This document shows, piece by piece, positions 16,715-25,584 of a stretch of 64,000 nucleotides of DNA. Within the stretch, counting starts at the first letter, position 1; each line of letters begins with the position of its first letter. The DNA lies in NCBI RefSeq assembly GCF_964186625.1, contig NZ_OZ075109.1:186001-250000 (forward strand). The letters run 5' to 3'. The translations under genes and the position numbers were made by a program. The notes below the pieces were generated by a model. That model saw only the letters and a list, made by a program, of their open reading frames with translations, made no database searches and had not been told where the DNA came from. This DNA comes from Asticcacaulis sp. MM231. GTDB taxonomy: Bacteria > Pseudomonadota > Alphaproteobacteria > Caulobacterales > Caulobacteraceae.

Positions 16715-17473
16715 ATGTCAGTCGCCAGTACGGCCACCCTCACAGACCTCCGCCAGCAGATCGCCGGCCTTGAGCGGGTCTACACACGGCTTCGAACGGT
16801 CCTACCATTCGCTGTCCCCGCCATCGATGCACAGCTACCAGGGGGCGGACTCGCCTTGGGAGCCCTTCATGAAATTGCCGGCGGCGCCCAGGACGCAGTA
16901 GACGGCGCGGCGTCCGCTGCCTTTGCAGCAGGGATCGCCGCGCGAACGGGCGGTTCGGTCCTGTGGTGCTACAACCGCACCGACTTGTATGAACCGGCGC
17001 TGGCGAGGTTCGGACTGACGGCCGATCGGGTAATCTTCTTTGAGGGCGCCGATGAGAGCGAGGTCCTGGGCGCTTTTGAATACGCGCTTCGCCATGGCGG
17101 CCCGACCGCGGTCGTCGGCGAACTGTCTGGCTTGTCCCAGGTCGCGTCCCAGCGCCTGCAACTGGCGGCGGAGACGTCCGGCACCATGGCCATCGCCTTG
17201 AGGCGTTGGCGGCGCAATGTCGATGCGCGGGACTTCGGCAATCAGACGACGTCCTTTACGCGGTGGCGAGTGACAGAAATCAGCTCCGAGCGCTTACCGG
17301 TGCGGGGCGTCGGACGCGCGCGCTGGCAACTGGAACTCATGCGCTGTCGCGGCGGAAGATGTGCGGATTTTGAAGTAGAGGCGTGTGATGCCAAGGGTAA
17401 TATCGTTGTTCCTGCCTTACTGGCCGATCGATCGGCTGAGGCGGGCAATGGGAACCTCCGGGCCATCTCGTGA
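16715..17473 (+). CDS. imuA: ImuA, SOS mutagenesis accessory protein
   Basis: The 252-residue protein is a RecA-fold relative with the ImuA signature near its start (LPGGGLALGALHEIAGG) and a degenerate nucleotide-binding region. It works with ImuB and DnaE2 in error-prone translesion synthesis after DNA damage. A LexA box lies 40 bp upstream. It overlaps imuB by 86 nt in a different frame. The start at 16715 follows a GAAGGGA run. Confidence 0.93.
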   Translation: MSVASTATLTDLRQQIAGLERVYTRLRTVLPFAVPAIDAQLPGGGLALGALHEIAGGAQDAVDGAASAAFAAGIAARTGGSVLWCYNRTDLYEPALARFGLTADRVIFFEGADESEVLGAFEYALRHGGPTAVVGELSGLSQVASQRLQLAAETSGTMAIALRRWRRNVDARDFGNQTTSFTRWRVTEISSERLPVRGVGRARWQLELMRCRGGRCADFEVEACDAKGNIVVPALLADRSAEAGNGNLRAIS

Positions 17474-18911
17474 GGTCCCGCTGATCTTAAAAGGATCTGA
17501 TGGGCGGCGGCGCATCGTTACCGCAGCCGATGACCTGGCGCTGCAAATGGGCGTTTACGTTGGCATGCCGGTCGCCAAGGCCGAAGCCCTGTTCTCCGAT
17601 CTCGTCATCCTGGAGGCTGACCCGAAAGCCGATGCGGCCGCGTTGCAAAAACTGGCGGTCTGGGGGTTGCGACATTATTCACCGAATGTGGCTGCTGACC
17701 CGCCGGACGGGCTGGTTCTCGACATCCAGGGCGCTGCCCATCTCTTTGGGGGAGAGGCAGGCCTGATTGACGATATGCGCTGTCGGCTGTCTGACCTGGG
17801 GATCACAGGCATAGTAGCCGTCGCCGAGACCTGGGGCTCGGCTCATGCTCTGGCGCGCTTCGGCGGGCAACCCGTCCAGATCGTTGAGACGGGGAAGGCC
17901 GGACAGGCGCTGCGTCGACTGCCGGTCGAAGCTTTGCGCCTGCCGCCAGAGATGTTACCCGATCTGCATCTGCTGGGTCTTGATACCATCGGCGAACTGG
18001 CCGCTAAGCCACGTCCGCCCTTGGCCAAGGCGTTTGGCAACAAGCTGTTTCGCCGTATCGACCAGGCTTTTGGAAGACTGGCCGAGCCAATCGAGCCGGT
18101 GGACGCTCCGGAGCTCATCAAGATCGAGCGCATCTTCGCCGAGCCCATTGGCGCGCCAGAGACCATCGAGAAATACACCCGGCGTCTTGTCGGTCAGATG
18201 TGTGAGCGTCTGGAGGAGCATGGACTTGGCGTGCGCCGGCTCGACCTGCATTACACGCGTACTGACAACAAGGTGGAGACGATCTTCGTCGCCACGGCCA
18301 AGCCGGTACGCGAGCCCAAGCGTTTGTCAAAACTCCTGTGCGATAAGATCGAAACCGTCGATCCCGGTTGGGGCATCGACAAGATGGTCATGACGGCCGC
18401 GTTCACAGAGCCGCTCATTATAAAGCAAGTCCTGGCGCCATTCGAGGCGCCGGCGCGCCCGGACATGGACGAGCTGTGCGACGGTCTGACCAACCGCTAT
18501 GGCGAAGCGAGCGTCTATAGAGCCATACCGGTGGCGACCGATATTCCGGAGCGCTCCGTCAAACGCGTCTCCCCGGCATCAACGCTGACGGGCTCCGATC
18601 GCAATGCGCTCTACCGGCGACCACAGCGCATCTATCACAAGCCCGAACCCATCATGGCCATGGCCGTCATGCCCGATTATCCACCGCGCGCCTTTACCTG
18701 GCGTGGGCAGAGATACGCCGTCGCCTGCGCCGATGGCCCTGAGCGCGTCCAGGGCGAGTGGTGGGTAAACCCCCGGGAAAAGGGCAAGGTGCGGGATTAC
18801 TTCATTCTTGAAGTCGATAGCGGTGAGCGCTTATGGGTGTTCCGCACCGGTGACGGCGTGCATGGTAACACGGGCTCGCTCGCCTGGTATATACACGGAA
18901 AGTTTGAGTAG
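17388..18911 (+). CDS. imuB: ImuB, catalytically inactive Y-family polymerase-like protein
   Basis: The 507-residue Y-family fold begins RVISLFLPYWPIDRL and contains the palm, finger and little-finger regions. The acidic triad of active Y-polymerases is not evident, as is typical of ImuB. In Caulobacter and Mycobacterium ImuB bridges the sliding clamp, ImuA and DnaE2. ATG 17388 is preferred to GTG 17385, and either start lies 86-89 nt inside imuA. It is controlled by the same LexA box as imuA. A clamp-binding peptide was not picked out with confidence. Confidence 0.93.
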   Translation: MPRVISLFLPYWPIDRLRRAMGTSGPSREVPLILKGSDGRRRIVTAADDLALQMGVYVGMPVAKAEALFSDLVILEADPKADAAALQKLAVWGLRHYSPNVAADPPDGLVLDIQGAAHLFGGEAGLIDDMRCRLSDLGITGIVAVAETWGSAHALARFGGQPVQIVETGKAGQALRRLPVEALRLPPEMLPDLHLLGLDTIGELAAKPRPPLAKAFGNKLFRRIDQAFGRLAEPIEPVDAPELIKIERIFAEPIGAPETIEKYTRRLVGQMCERLEEHGLGVRRLDLHYTRTDNKVETIFVATAKPVREPKRLSKLLCDKIETVDPGWGIDKMVMTAAFTEPLIIKQVLAPFEAPARPDMDELCDGLTNRYGEASVYRAIPVATDIPERSVKRVSPASTLTGSDRNALYRRPQRIYHKPEPIMAMAVMPDYPPRAFTWRGQRYAVACADGPERVQGEWWVNPREKGKVRDYFILEVDSGERLWVFRTGDGVHGNTGSLAWYIHGKFE

Positions 18912-18913
18912 CG

Positions 18914-20035
18914 TCAGCGGATTTTAAAATTGACGCTCAGGTCCAGAATCTTATTGGCAGTGTCAACACCCGCAGCGTCGACCTTGGCAATGGTCACCTG
19001 GCCACTAAAGAAGGCCTGTACCGATGCGCCAATCCCATAACCTATCGGAAATTCGTGGCGAACGACGCAAACATCCAGCACATGGTCAGAACCGATATAG
19101 CAATTGACCCGTGTCGTGCCTTCAACGAGCCCCCCGCGCGCGTCCGCCGGAAAGTTTTCCGACAGAAGTTTATGGAACATCCGCAAATTGATCGCTTCGC
19201 TATGTGTGCCCTTGGTGTCTGACCAGGTATGGGTGATCTCTGTCGGATGGGCGGTCTTTGAGAAGGCGCAGATGGACGGCGGGTCCTTCGCTTCAGGCCA
19301 GGCCTTCATGCGCTCAATGGCGTGGGCACTGCCGCGTTCCGCCGCACTGATATAAAGCCACTGGGCCTCCTGGTCATCCTTGGCGCCACCTTGTCCCGCC
19401 TCAACCATGACGGCGAGATGGTCTATGGCACTGGCCGAACCTAGGTAGGCGCCAAGTTTAAACCACTTTCGGGCGGCTTCCAACTTACCTAGCGAGAGGG
19501 CCTTCATGCCGAGTGCATTGGCCGCATCCCCACTACCGGCCTGGAAGGCTTGGACGTAAACGGTCATGGCCATATCTTCGTCTTTGGGCCCGCTTAGCCC
19601 ATTTTGATAGTCGTATGCGACAGCGAAAAGACCCACCCGGTCTTTAAGCCCCAGCGCATTGCAATAGGGCATGGCGACCACGGCCGATTGAGGCCGACCT
19701 TCACCGAGCAGATTGGCAAGGCAGGTTTTCTGGCGACCGATCCGGTCACCCTTGTCGGCGGCCTTCTGATAGAGATCGAGGGCGGCGGCACGATCGACGG
19801 GATTTACCCCATCTGATTGCTCCAACGACGTGGCCAGATCGACGATCCCATTGACGTCACCACTCTTGGCTCGTTTCGTCAGGTCAGCACGGCGCTTGAT
19901 CAGTTTGGCCCGTGCTTCTGGTGTCATTTCCTTCGGCCGAGAGGGATCCTCGTTCTGTTGGCTGATGTCGTCCGCCAACAAAACCGTCGGTATTACCAGC
20001 GCGGCAAGGCAAAATGCCAATATCGTCTTCTTCAT
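18914..20035 (-). CDS. Periplasmic Sel1-repeat protein with TonB_C-like C-terminus
   Basis: The start at 20035 gives a signal peptide (MKKTILAFCLAALVIPTVLL then ADD) behind a G-rich ribosome site; the longer frame to 20083 hides it. The middle part has Sel1-type helical repeats (DLYQKAADKGD; AANALGMKALSLGKLEAARKW; AQWLYISAAERGSAHA). The last 80 residues resemble a TonB C-terminal/energy-transducer fold (VNCYIGSDHVLDVCVVRHE and a beta strand at the end). It may be a periplasmic scaffold. It is convergent with imuB, with stops 2 bp apart, and divergent from dnaE2. Confidence 0.7.
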   Translation of the reverse strand: MKKTILAFCLAALVIPTVLLADDISQQNEDPSRPKEMTPEARAKLIKRRADLTKRAKSGDVNGIVDLATSLEQSDGVNPVDRAAALDLYQKAADKGDRIGRQKTCLANLLGEGRPQSAVVAMPYCNALGLKDRVGLFAVAYDYQNGLSGPKDEDMAMTVYVQAFQAGSGDAANALGMKALSLGKLEAARKWFKLGAYLGSASAIDHLAVMVEAGQGGAKDDQEAQWLYISAAERGSAHAIERMKAWPEAKDPPSICAFSKTAHPTEITHTWSDTKGTHSEAINLRMFHKLLSENFPADARGGLVEGTTRVNCYIGSDHVLDVCVVRHEFPIGYGIGASVQAFFSGQVTIAKVDAAGVDTANKILDLSVNFKIR

Positions 20036-20181
20036 GATTTTCCCCCCGGAAGACCTGATCGGTCTCGAAATGCGAGTGCACAAGATATTATGATTTGCGG
20101 GTGTTGGATACCGCTTTTGGAGAAATTCCCATAGCCATCACAGAATGTCCTGCGGTTGGATCATTGACTCTCCCACAAAAA

Positions 20182-20196
20182 GAACAAATAAAGAAC
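20182..20196. promoter_or_regulatory. LexA (SOS) box of dnaE2
   Basis: GAAC-AAATAAA-GAAC is an exact GAAC-N7-GAAC box ending 22 bp before the dnaE2 start. A third GTTC follows shortly after on the + strand (20202-20205). Confidence 0.88.
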
Positions 20197-20218
20197 GTTT
20201 GGTTCTGGTGGTTGTGGA

Positions 20219-23200
20219 ATGTCTTCTTCTTCGAGCTACATTGAGCTCCAGTGCGCGTCGTACTTCTCGTTCCTGCAGGCGGTATCCTCTCCCGATGATC
20301 TCTTTGCGCGTGCAAAAGAACTCGGCATGGCCGCCCTGGCCATCGCCGATCGCAATACCCTGGCCGGCATGGTCCGCGCCCATGTGGCCGCACAAGAAAG
20401 TGGAGTCCGCCTGATCATCGGCTGTCGGCTCGATCTGAGGGATGGCATGTCCCTGCTGGTTTACCCCATGCATCGCGGCGGATACCGTAATCTCTGCCGG
20501 CTTCTGTCCTTGGGTAAAAGTCGGGGCGGGAAGGGCAGGTGCGATATCGACTGGGCGGATGTCGAGGACTTCCATGAAGGTCTGCTCGCCATCTTCATCC
20601 CTGACGAGGCCGATGCCCTGTGCGCCGTCCGATTGCGCAAGTTCAAAGCCCTGTTCGCAGAGCACGCCTATATGGCGCTCAGTTTGCGGCACCGGCAGAA
20701 CGATCATATGCGACTGCACGAGCTGTCGAACCTGGCCGTCAAGCAGAGGGTGCCGACCGTCGTCACCAACGACATCCTCTATGCCGTTCAGGAACGGGCT
20801 TTCCTGCACGACGTCATCACCTGCATCCGTCACACCTGCAAGATCGATGATATGGGGGACTTAAGGACGAGGTACGCCGACCGTTTTCTCAAATCACCCG
20901 AAGAGATGCACCGCCTCTTCCCCGATTACCGCGAGGCCATGCGACGCACGCTTGAGATCGCGAACAAGTGCCGCTTCTCCCTGTCCGAACTGGAATACCA
21001 GTACCCCGAAGAAAAGCTGATGCCCGGCATGTCGGCGATTGAGGCCCTGAAACGTCTGTCCTGGGCCGGCGCCAAGTGGCGCTACCCGGAAGGCGTGCCA
21101 CAGTCCGTCATCGATCTGCTGAAGCACGAACTGACCCTGATCGAGCGACTGGATTACGCGCCCTACTTCCTGACGGTGAACGCGATCGTCCAGTTCGCCC
21201 GGTCTCGCGATATTCTTTGCCAGGGACGCGGCTCGGCCGCCAATTCCTGTGTCTGTTATGTCCTGGGCATCACCAGCGTCGATCCCTCGCGTAACGACCT
21301 GCTGTTCGAGCGCTTCATCTCGGAAGAACGGCGTGAGCCGCCCGATATCGATGTCGATTTCGAGCACCAGCGCCGCGAAGAGGTCATGCAATGGGTGTTC
21401 AACACCTATGGCCGCAACCATTCGGCCCTGACCGCCGTGGTCAATCGCTTCCGCACACGCGGGGCCATGCGCGATACGCTGAAGGTGCTGGGCTTCCCAG
21501 AAGACACCATCAAGGTTCTGGCCAAGAACATCCGTTATTGGCACTCGGAAGGCTGCACCCCGGAAATGGCGGCGGAGCTGAACCTCAATATGAACGACCC
21601 GCGCCTGAAGTTGGCCTTCGAGATACATCTCCTACTGCTTGACGTGCCACGCCAGTTGTCCCAGCACCCCGGCGGCTTTGTCCTCACCCATGACCGCCTG
21701 GACGAACTGGTGCCGATCGAACCGGCGCGCATGAAGGACCGCCAGGTCATCGAGTGGGATAAGGACGATATCGATGCGTTGAAGTTCATGAAGGTCGATT
21801 GCCTGGCGCTCGGCATGATGTCGTGCATGAAACGCTGCTTTGACCTCTTGGCCGAAGCCAAGGGGATCCACATGGATATGTCGTGCATCCCACCGGAGGA
21901 CCCGAAGACCTATGCGATGATAAGGCGCGCCGACACCATCGGCACCTTCCAGATCGAGTCCAGAGCCCAGATGTCGATGTTGCCGCGCACCAAACCGCGC
22001 ACCTTCTATGATCTCGTCATCCAGGTCGCCATTGTCCGGCCAGGGCCGATCCAGGGCGATATGGTCCACCCGTACTTAAGACGACTGGAAGGTCTGGAAG
22101 AGGTCACCTTCCCGACGCCCGAACTGGCCAATATCCTGGGCAAGACCTTAGGCGTGCCGCTCTTCCAGGAGCAGGCCATGAAGGTCGTCATCACCTGTGC
22201 GGGCTTCTCACCCGGCCAGGCGGACCTGGTCAGGCGGGCGCAGGCGACTTTCAAGAAGACGGGGGGCATCGGTGCCCTGTCTCAGGACATCATCAACGGC
22301 ATGCTGAAAAACGGCTACACCGAAGACTTCGCTATGTCTCTGGTCAAGCAGCTTGAAGGATTTGGCTCCTACGGCTTTCCGGAAAGTCACGCCTTTAGTT
22401 TCGCCATCATCTCAGAAGCTTCATCCTGGATGAAATGCCATCACCCGGAGGTTTTCCTAGCTGCGATCCTAAATAGCCAGCCAATGGGCTTCTATGCTCC
22501 GGCACAACTGATACGCGACGCCAAGATGCACGGCGTCGAGGTTCGGTGGTTCTGCGTCAACAACAGCCGCTGGGATTGCACCCTTGAGCCGACTGATCGG
22601 TCGGGTCGGTTCGCGGTGCGCTTAGGCTATCGCCTGATCAATGGCATACGTAGTGCGGACGTGGCCAACCTGATCTTTCATCGCGGCGACCTGCCTTACA
22701 AATCGATCCCGGATCTATGGCGCCGCGCCAAGACGCCGGAGCCGACCCTTCGTAAGCTGGCCAAGGCTAATGCTTTTGAGGGCGCCTTCCGGATCACCCG
22801 GCGCGACGCGACCTTTGCCATCAAGTCGCTTGGCGACGATGTCTTGCCTTTGTTTGACTGTATTCTGGATGAACACGGCCGCAGCCTCTCTGAAACCGGT
22901 CAGCCGGACATGAATTTCCGCCTTATGACAGACGGCGCCAATGTGGTGGAGGACTACAACCAGGTCGGTTTCAGCCAGACCGTTCACCCCGTTCATTTCC
23001 TGAGGAGCGATCTCACGCACCGTGGCTGCGTGTCGTGCCAAGAGGCCATGACGTCGAAGGACAAGCGTTATGTGTCCGTCGCCGGCATGGTCAATGTCCG
23101 TCAGCGCCCAGGCTCGGCTAACGGCGTGATCTTTATGACCATCGAGGACGAAAGTGGCGATGCCAATGTCATCGTCTGGGAGAAGGTGGGGGAGGCATAT

Positions 23201-23449
23201 AAGCAGGCCGTGTTTGGAGCCACCATGGTCCTGGTCACCGGTTTTATCCAGAAGGAGGGCGACGTCGTCCACCTCATCGCCCGTTCCGTGGTCGACCTGT
23301 CATATATGTTGGCCAGCATTGGGGACCGTAATGCGCCGCTGAACGCACCGCACCAGCCGGGGGATGAGTTCCGCAATGGCGGGCCCGGCGTCGATCCGCG
23401 TGTGGCGAAGCAGGCGGAAATACAGCACAAGAGCCGGGATTTCAAATGA
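20219..23449 (+). CDS. dnaE2: DnaE2, error-prone DNA polymerase III alpha subunit
   Basis: The 1076-residue C-family polymerase starts with a PHP domain (YFSFLQAVSSPDDLFARAKE; ALAIADRNTLAGMVRAH). The polymerase aspartates lie in PDIDVDF at residues 375-381, with the third nearby in KVDCLALG. The C-terminal OB fold (VSVAGMVNVRQRPGSANGV) is present. It lacks the C-terminal tail of replicative DnaE1, consistent with DnaE2. It extends past lesions with ImuA/ImuB. It has its own LexA box, so the mutasome is split into two SOS transcripts with the Sel1 gene between them. Confidence 0.95.
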   Translation: MSSSSSYIELQCASYFSFLQAVSSPDDLFARAKELGMAALAIADRNTLAGMVRAHVAAQESGVRLIIGCRLDLRDGMSLLVYPMHRGGYRNLCRLLSLGKSRGGKGRCDIDWADVEDFHEGLLAIFIPDEADALCAVRLRKFKALFAEHAYMALSLRHRQNDHMRLHELSNLAVKQRVPTVVTNDILYAVQERAFLHDVITCIRHTCKIDDMGDLRTRYADRFLKSPEEMHRLFPDYREAMRRTLEIANKCRFSLSELEYQYPEEKLMPGMSAIEALKRLSWAGAKWRYPEGVPQSVIDLLKHELTLIERLDYAPYFLTVNAIVQFARSRDILCQGRGSAANSCVCYVLGITSVDPSRNDLLFERFISEERREPPDIDVDFEHQRREEVMQWVFNTYGRNHSALTAVVNRFRTRGAMRDTLKVLGFPEDTIKVLAKNIRYWHSEGCTPEMAAELNLNMNDPRLKLAFEIHLLLLDVPRQLSQHPGGFVLTHDRLDELVPIEPARMKDRQVIEWDKDDIDALKFMKVDCLALGMMSCMKRCFDLLAEAKGIHMDMSCIPPEDPKTYAMIRRADTIGTFQIESRAQMSMLPRTKPRTFYDLVIQVAIVRPGPIQGDMVHPYLRRLEGLEEVTFPTPELANILGKTLGVPLFQEQAMKVVITCAGFSPGQADLVRRAQATFKKTGGIGALSQDIINGMLKNGYTEDFAMSLVKQLEGFGSYGFPESHAFSFAIISEASSWMKCHHPEVFLAAILNSQPMGFYAPAQLIRDAKMHGVEVRWFCVNNSRWDCTLEPTDRSGRFAVRLGYRLINGIRSADVANLIFHRGDLPYKSIPDLWRRAKTPEPTLRKLAKANAFEGAFRITRRDATFAIKSLGDDVLPLFDCILDEHGRSLSETGQPDMNFRLMTDGANVVEDYNQVGFSQTVHPVHFLRSDLTHRGCVSCQEAMTSKDKRYVSVAGMVNVRQRPGSANGVIFMTIEDESGDANVIVWEKVGEAYKQAVFGATMVLVTGFIQKEGDVVHLIARSVVDLSYMLASIGDRNAPLNAPHQPGDEFRNGGPGVDPRVAKQAEIQHKSRDFK

Positions 23450-23908
23450 GATTGTTCGCCGAAAAGGCTGGCGCCGTACTTGTCGTCGGAGATAGAGCTG
23501 TGACGGTCTCACCCTGCGGGCTCGATCCCAAACGGCTAATGTTACCGGTTTTGGCCCTTAGCGGCCTACCAGCTCGTTTTGAATCTTAGAAAAGCGGAAG
23601 TCACTTAACCTTCGCGAGAGGCCCGGTAAGGCCGTTCTCACCATGCCAAGATAATATTGCCCTGATGGAATTTAAGATGGGGCCGATTAATGCTAACACG
23701 ACCCTTGACCTAAATAATCCCTCTGGCCTAATTCAGGCACCAGGGCACTGCGAGTGGCAAATCTACGCCTCCGGCTCGGCCAAATGCGGATGTGGATAGA
23801 AATGTAGGTGCTTGCACGTTCTAAAAAGATAGGAAGTAGCGCTCACACCCCTGTATGAGAGTGCGGCTTGGCAGTGTGTGGTTGCAAGTAAATTTGGGGG
23901 CTTGAAAT
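23450..23908. other. Intergenic region without a recognised gene
   Basis: About 460 bp of mixed composition. No tRNA, riboswitch or conserved frame was recognised. Confidence 0.45.
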
Positions 23909-24340
23909 ATGAATAAAACACATAACCCCAAGATCCCACAAATTTGGCCAGGTACACTCTGGATTGCCATTTTCGGCGCTGGGGTGGCCGTAGCCGTTGT
24001 GATCCGCACCTTTTTTCATCTCTCAAAGGCCGCACCGGCAGAACAAATCGGCTTAATATCGATCAACTTGCTGGTTTTAGCTGCCACGATTTGGGGCGTG
24101 CTTTCGTTACGCGAAAGCTGCAGTGTTTATTTGACTGAAGAAGGTATTGGGGCTGGACGCGGGAATAGGCACAAATTTATCAAATGGTCTGACGCAAGCT
24201 TTCAGTGGCGTTCAGACAATACGTTTATCGTGAAGAAGGGCGATGATACCATCGAAGTCAACGTCCTCCTCATGTCTAGTATGAAAGCCTTCTGGGAGTT
24301 CATCAAAACGAAAGTTCCAGACCAATCTCATTCCGATTAA
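23909..24340 (+). CDS. Small two-helix membrane protein with PH-like domain
   Basis: This 143-residue protein has two transmembrane helices (TLWIAIFGAGVAVAVVI; GLISINLLVLAATIWGVL), then a soluble beta-rich domain with SVYLTEEGIGAG and a WSDASFQW segment, like bacterial PH/YcxB-type domains. The fold assignment is tentative. It has no operon partner and lower G+C than its neighbours. Function is unknown. Confidence 0.6.
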   Translation: MNKTHNPKIPQIWPGTLWIAIFGAGVAVAVVIRTFFHLSKAAPAEQIGLISINLLVLAATIWGVLSLRESCSVYLTEEGIGAGRGNRHKFIKWSDASFQWRSDNTFIVKKGDDTIEVNVLLMSSMKAFWEFIKTKVPDQSHSD

Positions 24341-24716
24341 CGGGAGTAAATGGGAATAAATGATTTCCTTTTGTTTTGCTCGGCAGAACAACCTGATGAC
24401 TCACGCAGATGTGCGCCTAAGAAGCCAGAAGGGTCTTAGAAACTACTGGGCTGGTCATGCGCCGTATCGACTGGCAGCAAGGCTGAGAGCGGGCGGATCA
24501 TTGGCGCGTGAGATTAGCTGCCAATAGGTATGGCCAGCAGAGAGATTTAAAGTGATCCGAAACCTCCGGCCTTCTAAGTGAACGTCCGCTTCTCGGAGCT
24601 ACTACAGGTCCTATGTAACACTTCCACATTGGCCATTAGGAGACCTCATTGCTAAGAATAGCGGAAGTGCTAAGCGACCAAGATCGAGGCGCAGGACCTT
24701 CAGGACGATCGGGCTT
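24341..24716. other. Intergenic region without a recognised gene
   Basis: About 375 bp between two convergent genes. Nothing recognisable was seen. Confidence 0.45.
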
Positions 24717-25289
24717 TCAACCCAAGGCCGGACTCGCATGTTCCAAGCGAAAGAAGACACCCAGTTCGCCGTTGTTGATCTTGGCAAACCGGCCTTCCAT
24801 CGTCATGGGGCGGTCATTCCAGGCGATGGGCTGGTTGGACAGCACTTCCATAACCTCGTTGGGTTCTCCAGGCGGATGATAGAAGCAGACAGGGGTGTTG
24901 ATACCGAGCAGGAAATGCTTTGTATGGTCGGACCCGTCCAGGGGAAGCACGAAACCGCGGGCCCGCACGGTCGTCCCGTCCAAAGCCGCGATTTCGGGTG
25001 TCGGGGTAAGGGTATAGTTGCCGGTTTTGGCATCGTAACCGACATGGCATCTGTGCATCATGTCCCAGAGCGGATCACAGGCGCGGGGGAGACCGGCTTG
25101 TGCTCGGCGCTCGGCGCGCAGTTCTGGATCGAGTTGGGCAGCCTGTGGATTGGCGGCCGAGCAACCTGCGGACAAATCTTGTTTTGTCAGGCTGAGGGCC
25201 TGGCGCGGGGAAATAAACAGGCTTGCAAGGGCCGCAGCCGTACCGCCGGCTCCCAGGAGCGTTAAAACCAAGCCTCGCCGATCGATCAT
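24717..25289 (-). CDS. DUF3299 exported protein, first copy
   Basis: The 190-residue protein has a twin-arginine-like N-terminus (MIDRRGLVLTLLGAGG), then the DUF3299 core: ARGFVLPLDGSDHTKHFLLG, then NTPVCFYHPPGEPNE, and a strand-rich end (MEGRFAKINNGELGVFF). The Cys-x-x-His-Pro-Pro motif could bind metal. Family members often sit in zinc-responsive operons. It is paralogous to the copy at 34223. It is downstream of the DUF885 gene on the same strand, separated by 295 bp holding an inverted repeat CGATA-TAAAG-TATCG (25385-25399). Confidence 0.75.
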   Translation of the reverse strand: MIDRRGLVLTLLGAGGTAAALASLFISPRQALSLTKQDLSAGCSAANPQAAQLDPELRAERRAQAGLPRACDPLWDMMHRCHVGYDAKTGNYTLTPTPEIAALDGTTVRARGFVLPLDGSDHTKHFLLGINTPVCFYHPPGEPNEVMEVLSNQPIAWNDRPMTMEGRFAKINNGELGVFFRLEHASPALG

Positions 25290-25584
25290 GACGGTCTCCT
25301 ACGATGTCTCCAAAACCTGCGGCCGACCACCTTGGGTGAAGAAGGTCTACTATGTGGAGCCCCTTGCGAAGGGGTCGGGTGTTGCGATATAAAGTATCGT
25401 TATGCGGCAATGTTAAGGCAAAGTTTCTGCTAGGTCGCTATGGCGGAAAAAGGCTGGGACGTAACGATCCGGCGGGGACGACATCACAGTTAAGCCCATC
25501 CGCCAGGCGCTGCTGGAGGCTAGGCGACCTCAAACGGCCGCGCCTCGTCTGCGTATCTCTGCGTGCGTTATCGAACTTGAGCCC

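Noticed and set aside
14500..23449. Long antisense frames inside the MpaB, imuB and dnaE2 genes
   Set aside because: They are shadows created by high G+C codon usage on the opposite strand.
25385..25399. Inverted repeat CGATA-TAAAG-TATCG as a fifth Zur box
   Set aside because: It does not fit the AATGNTATRYYRTAAC pattern; left as an unassigned palindrome.
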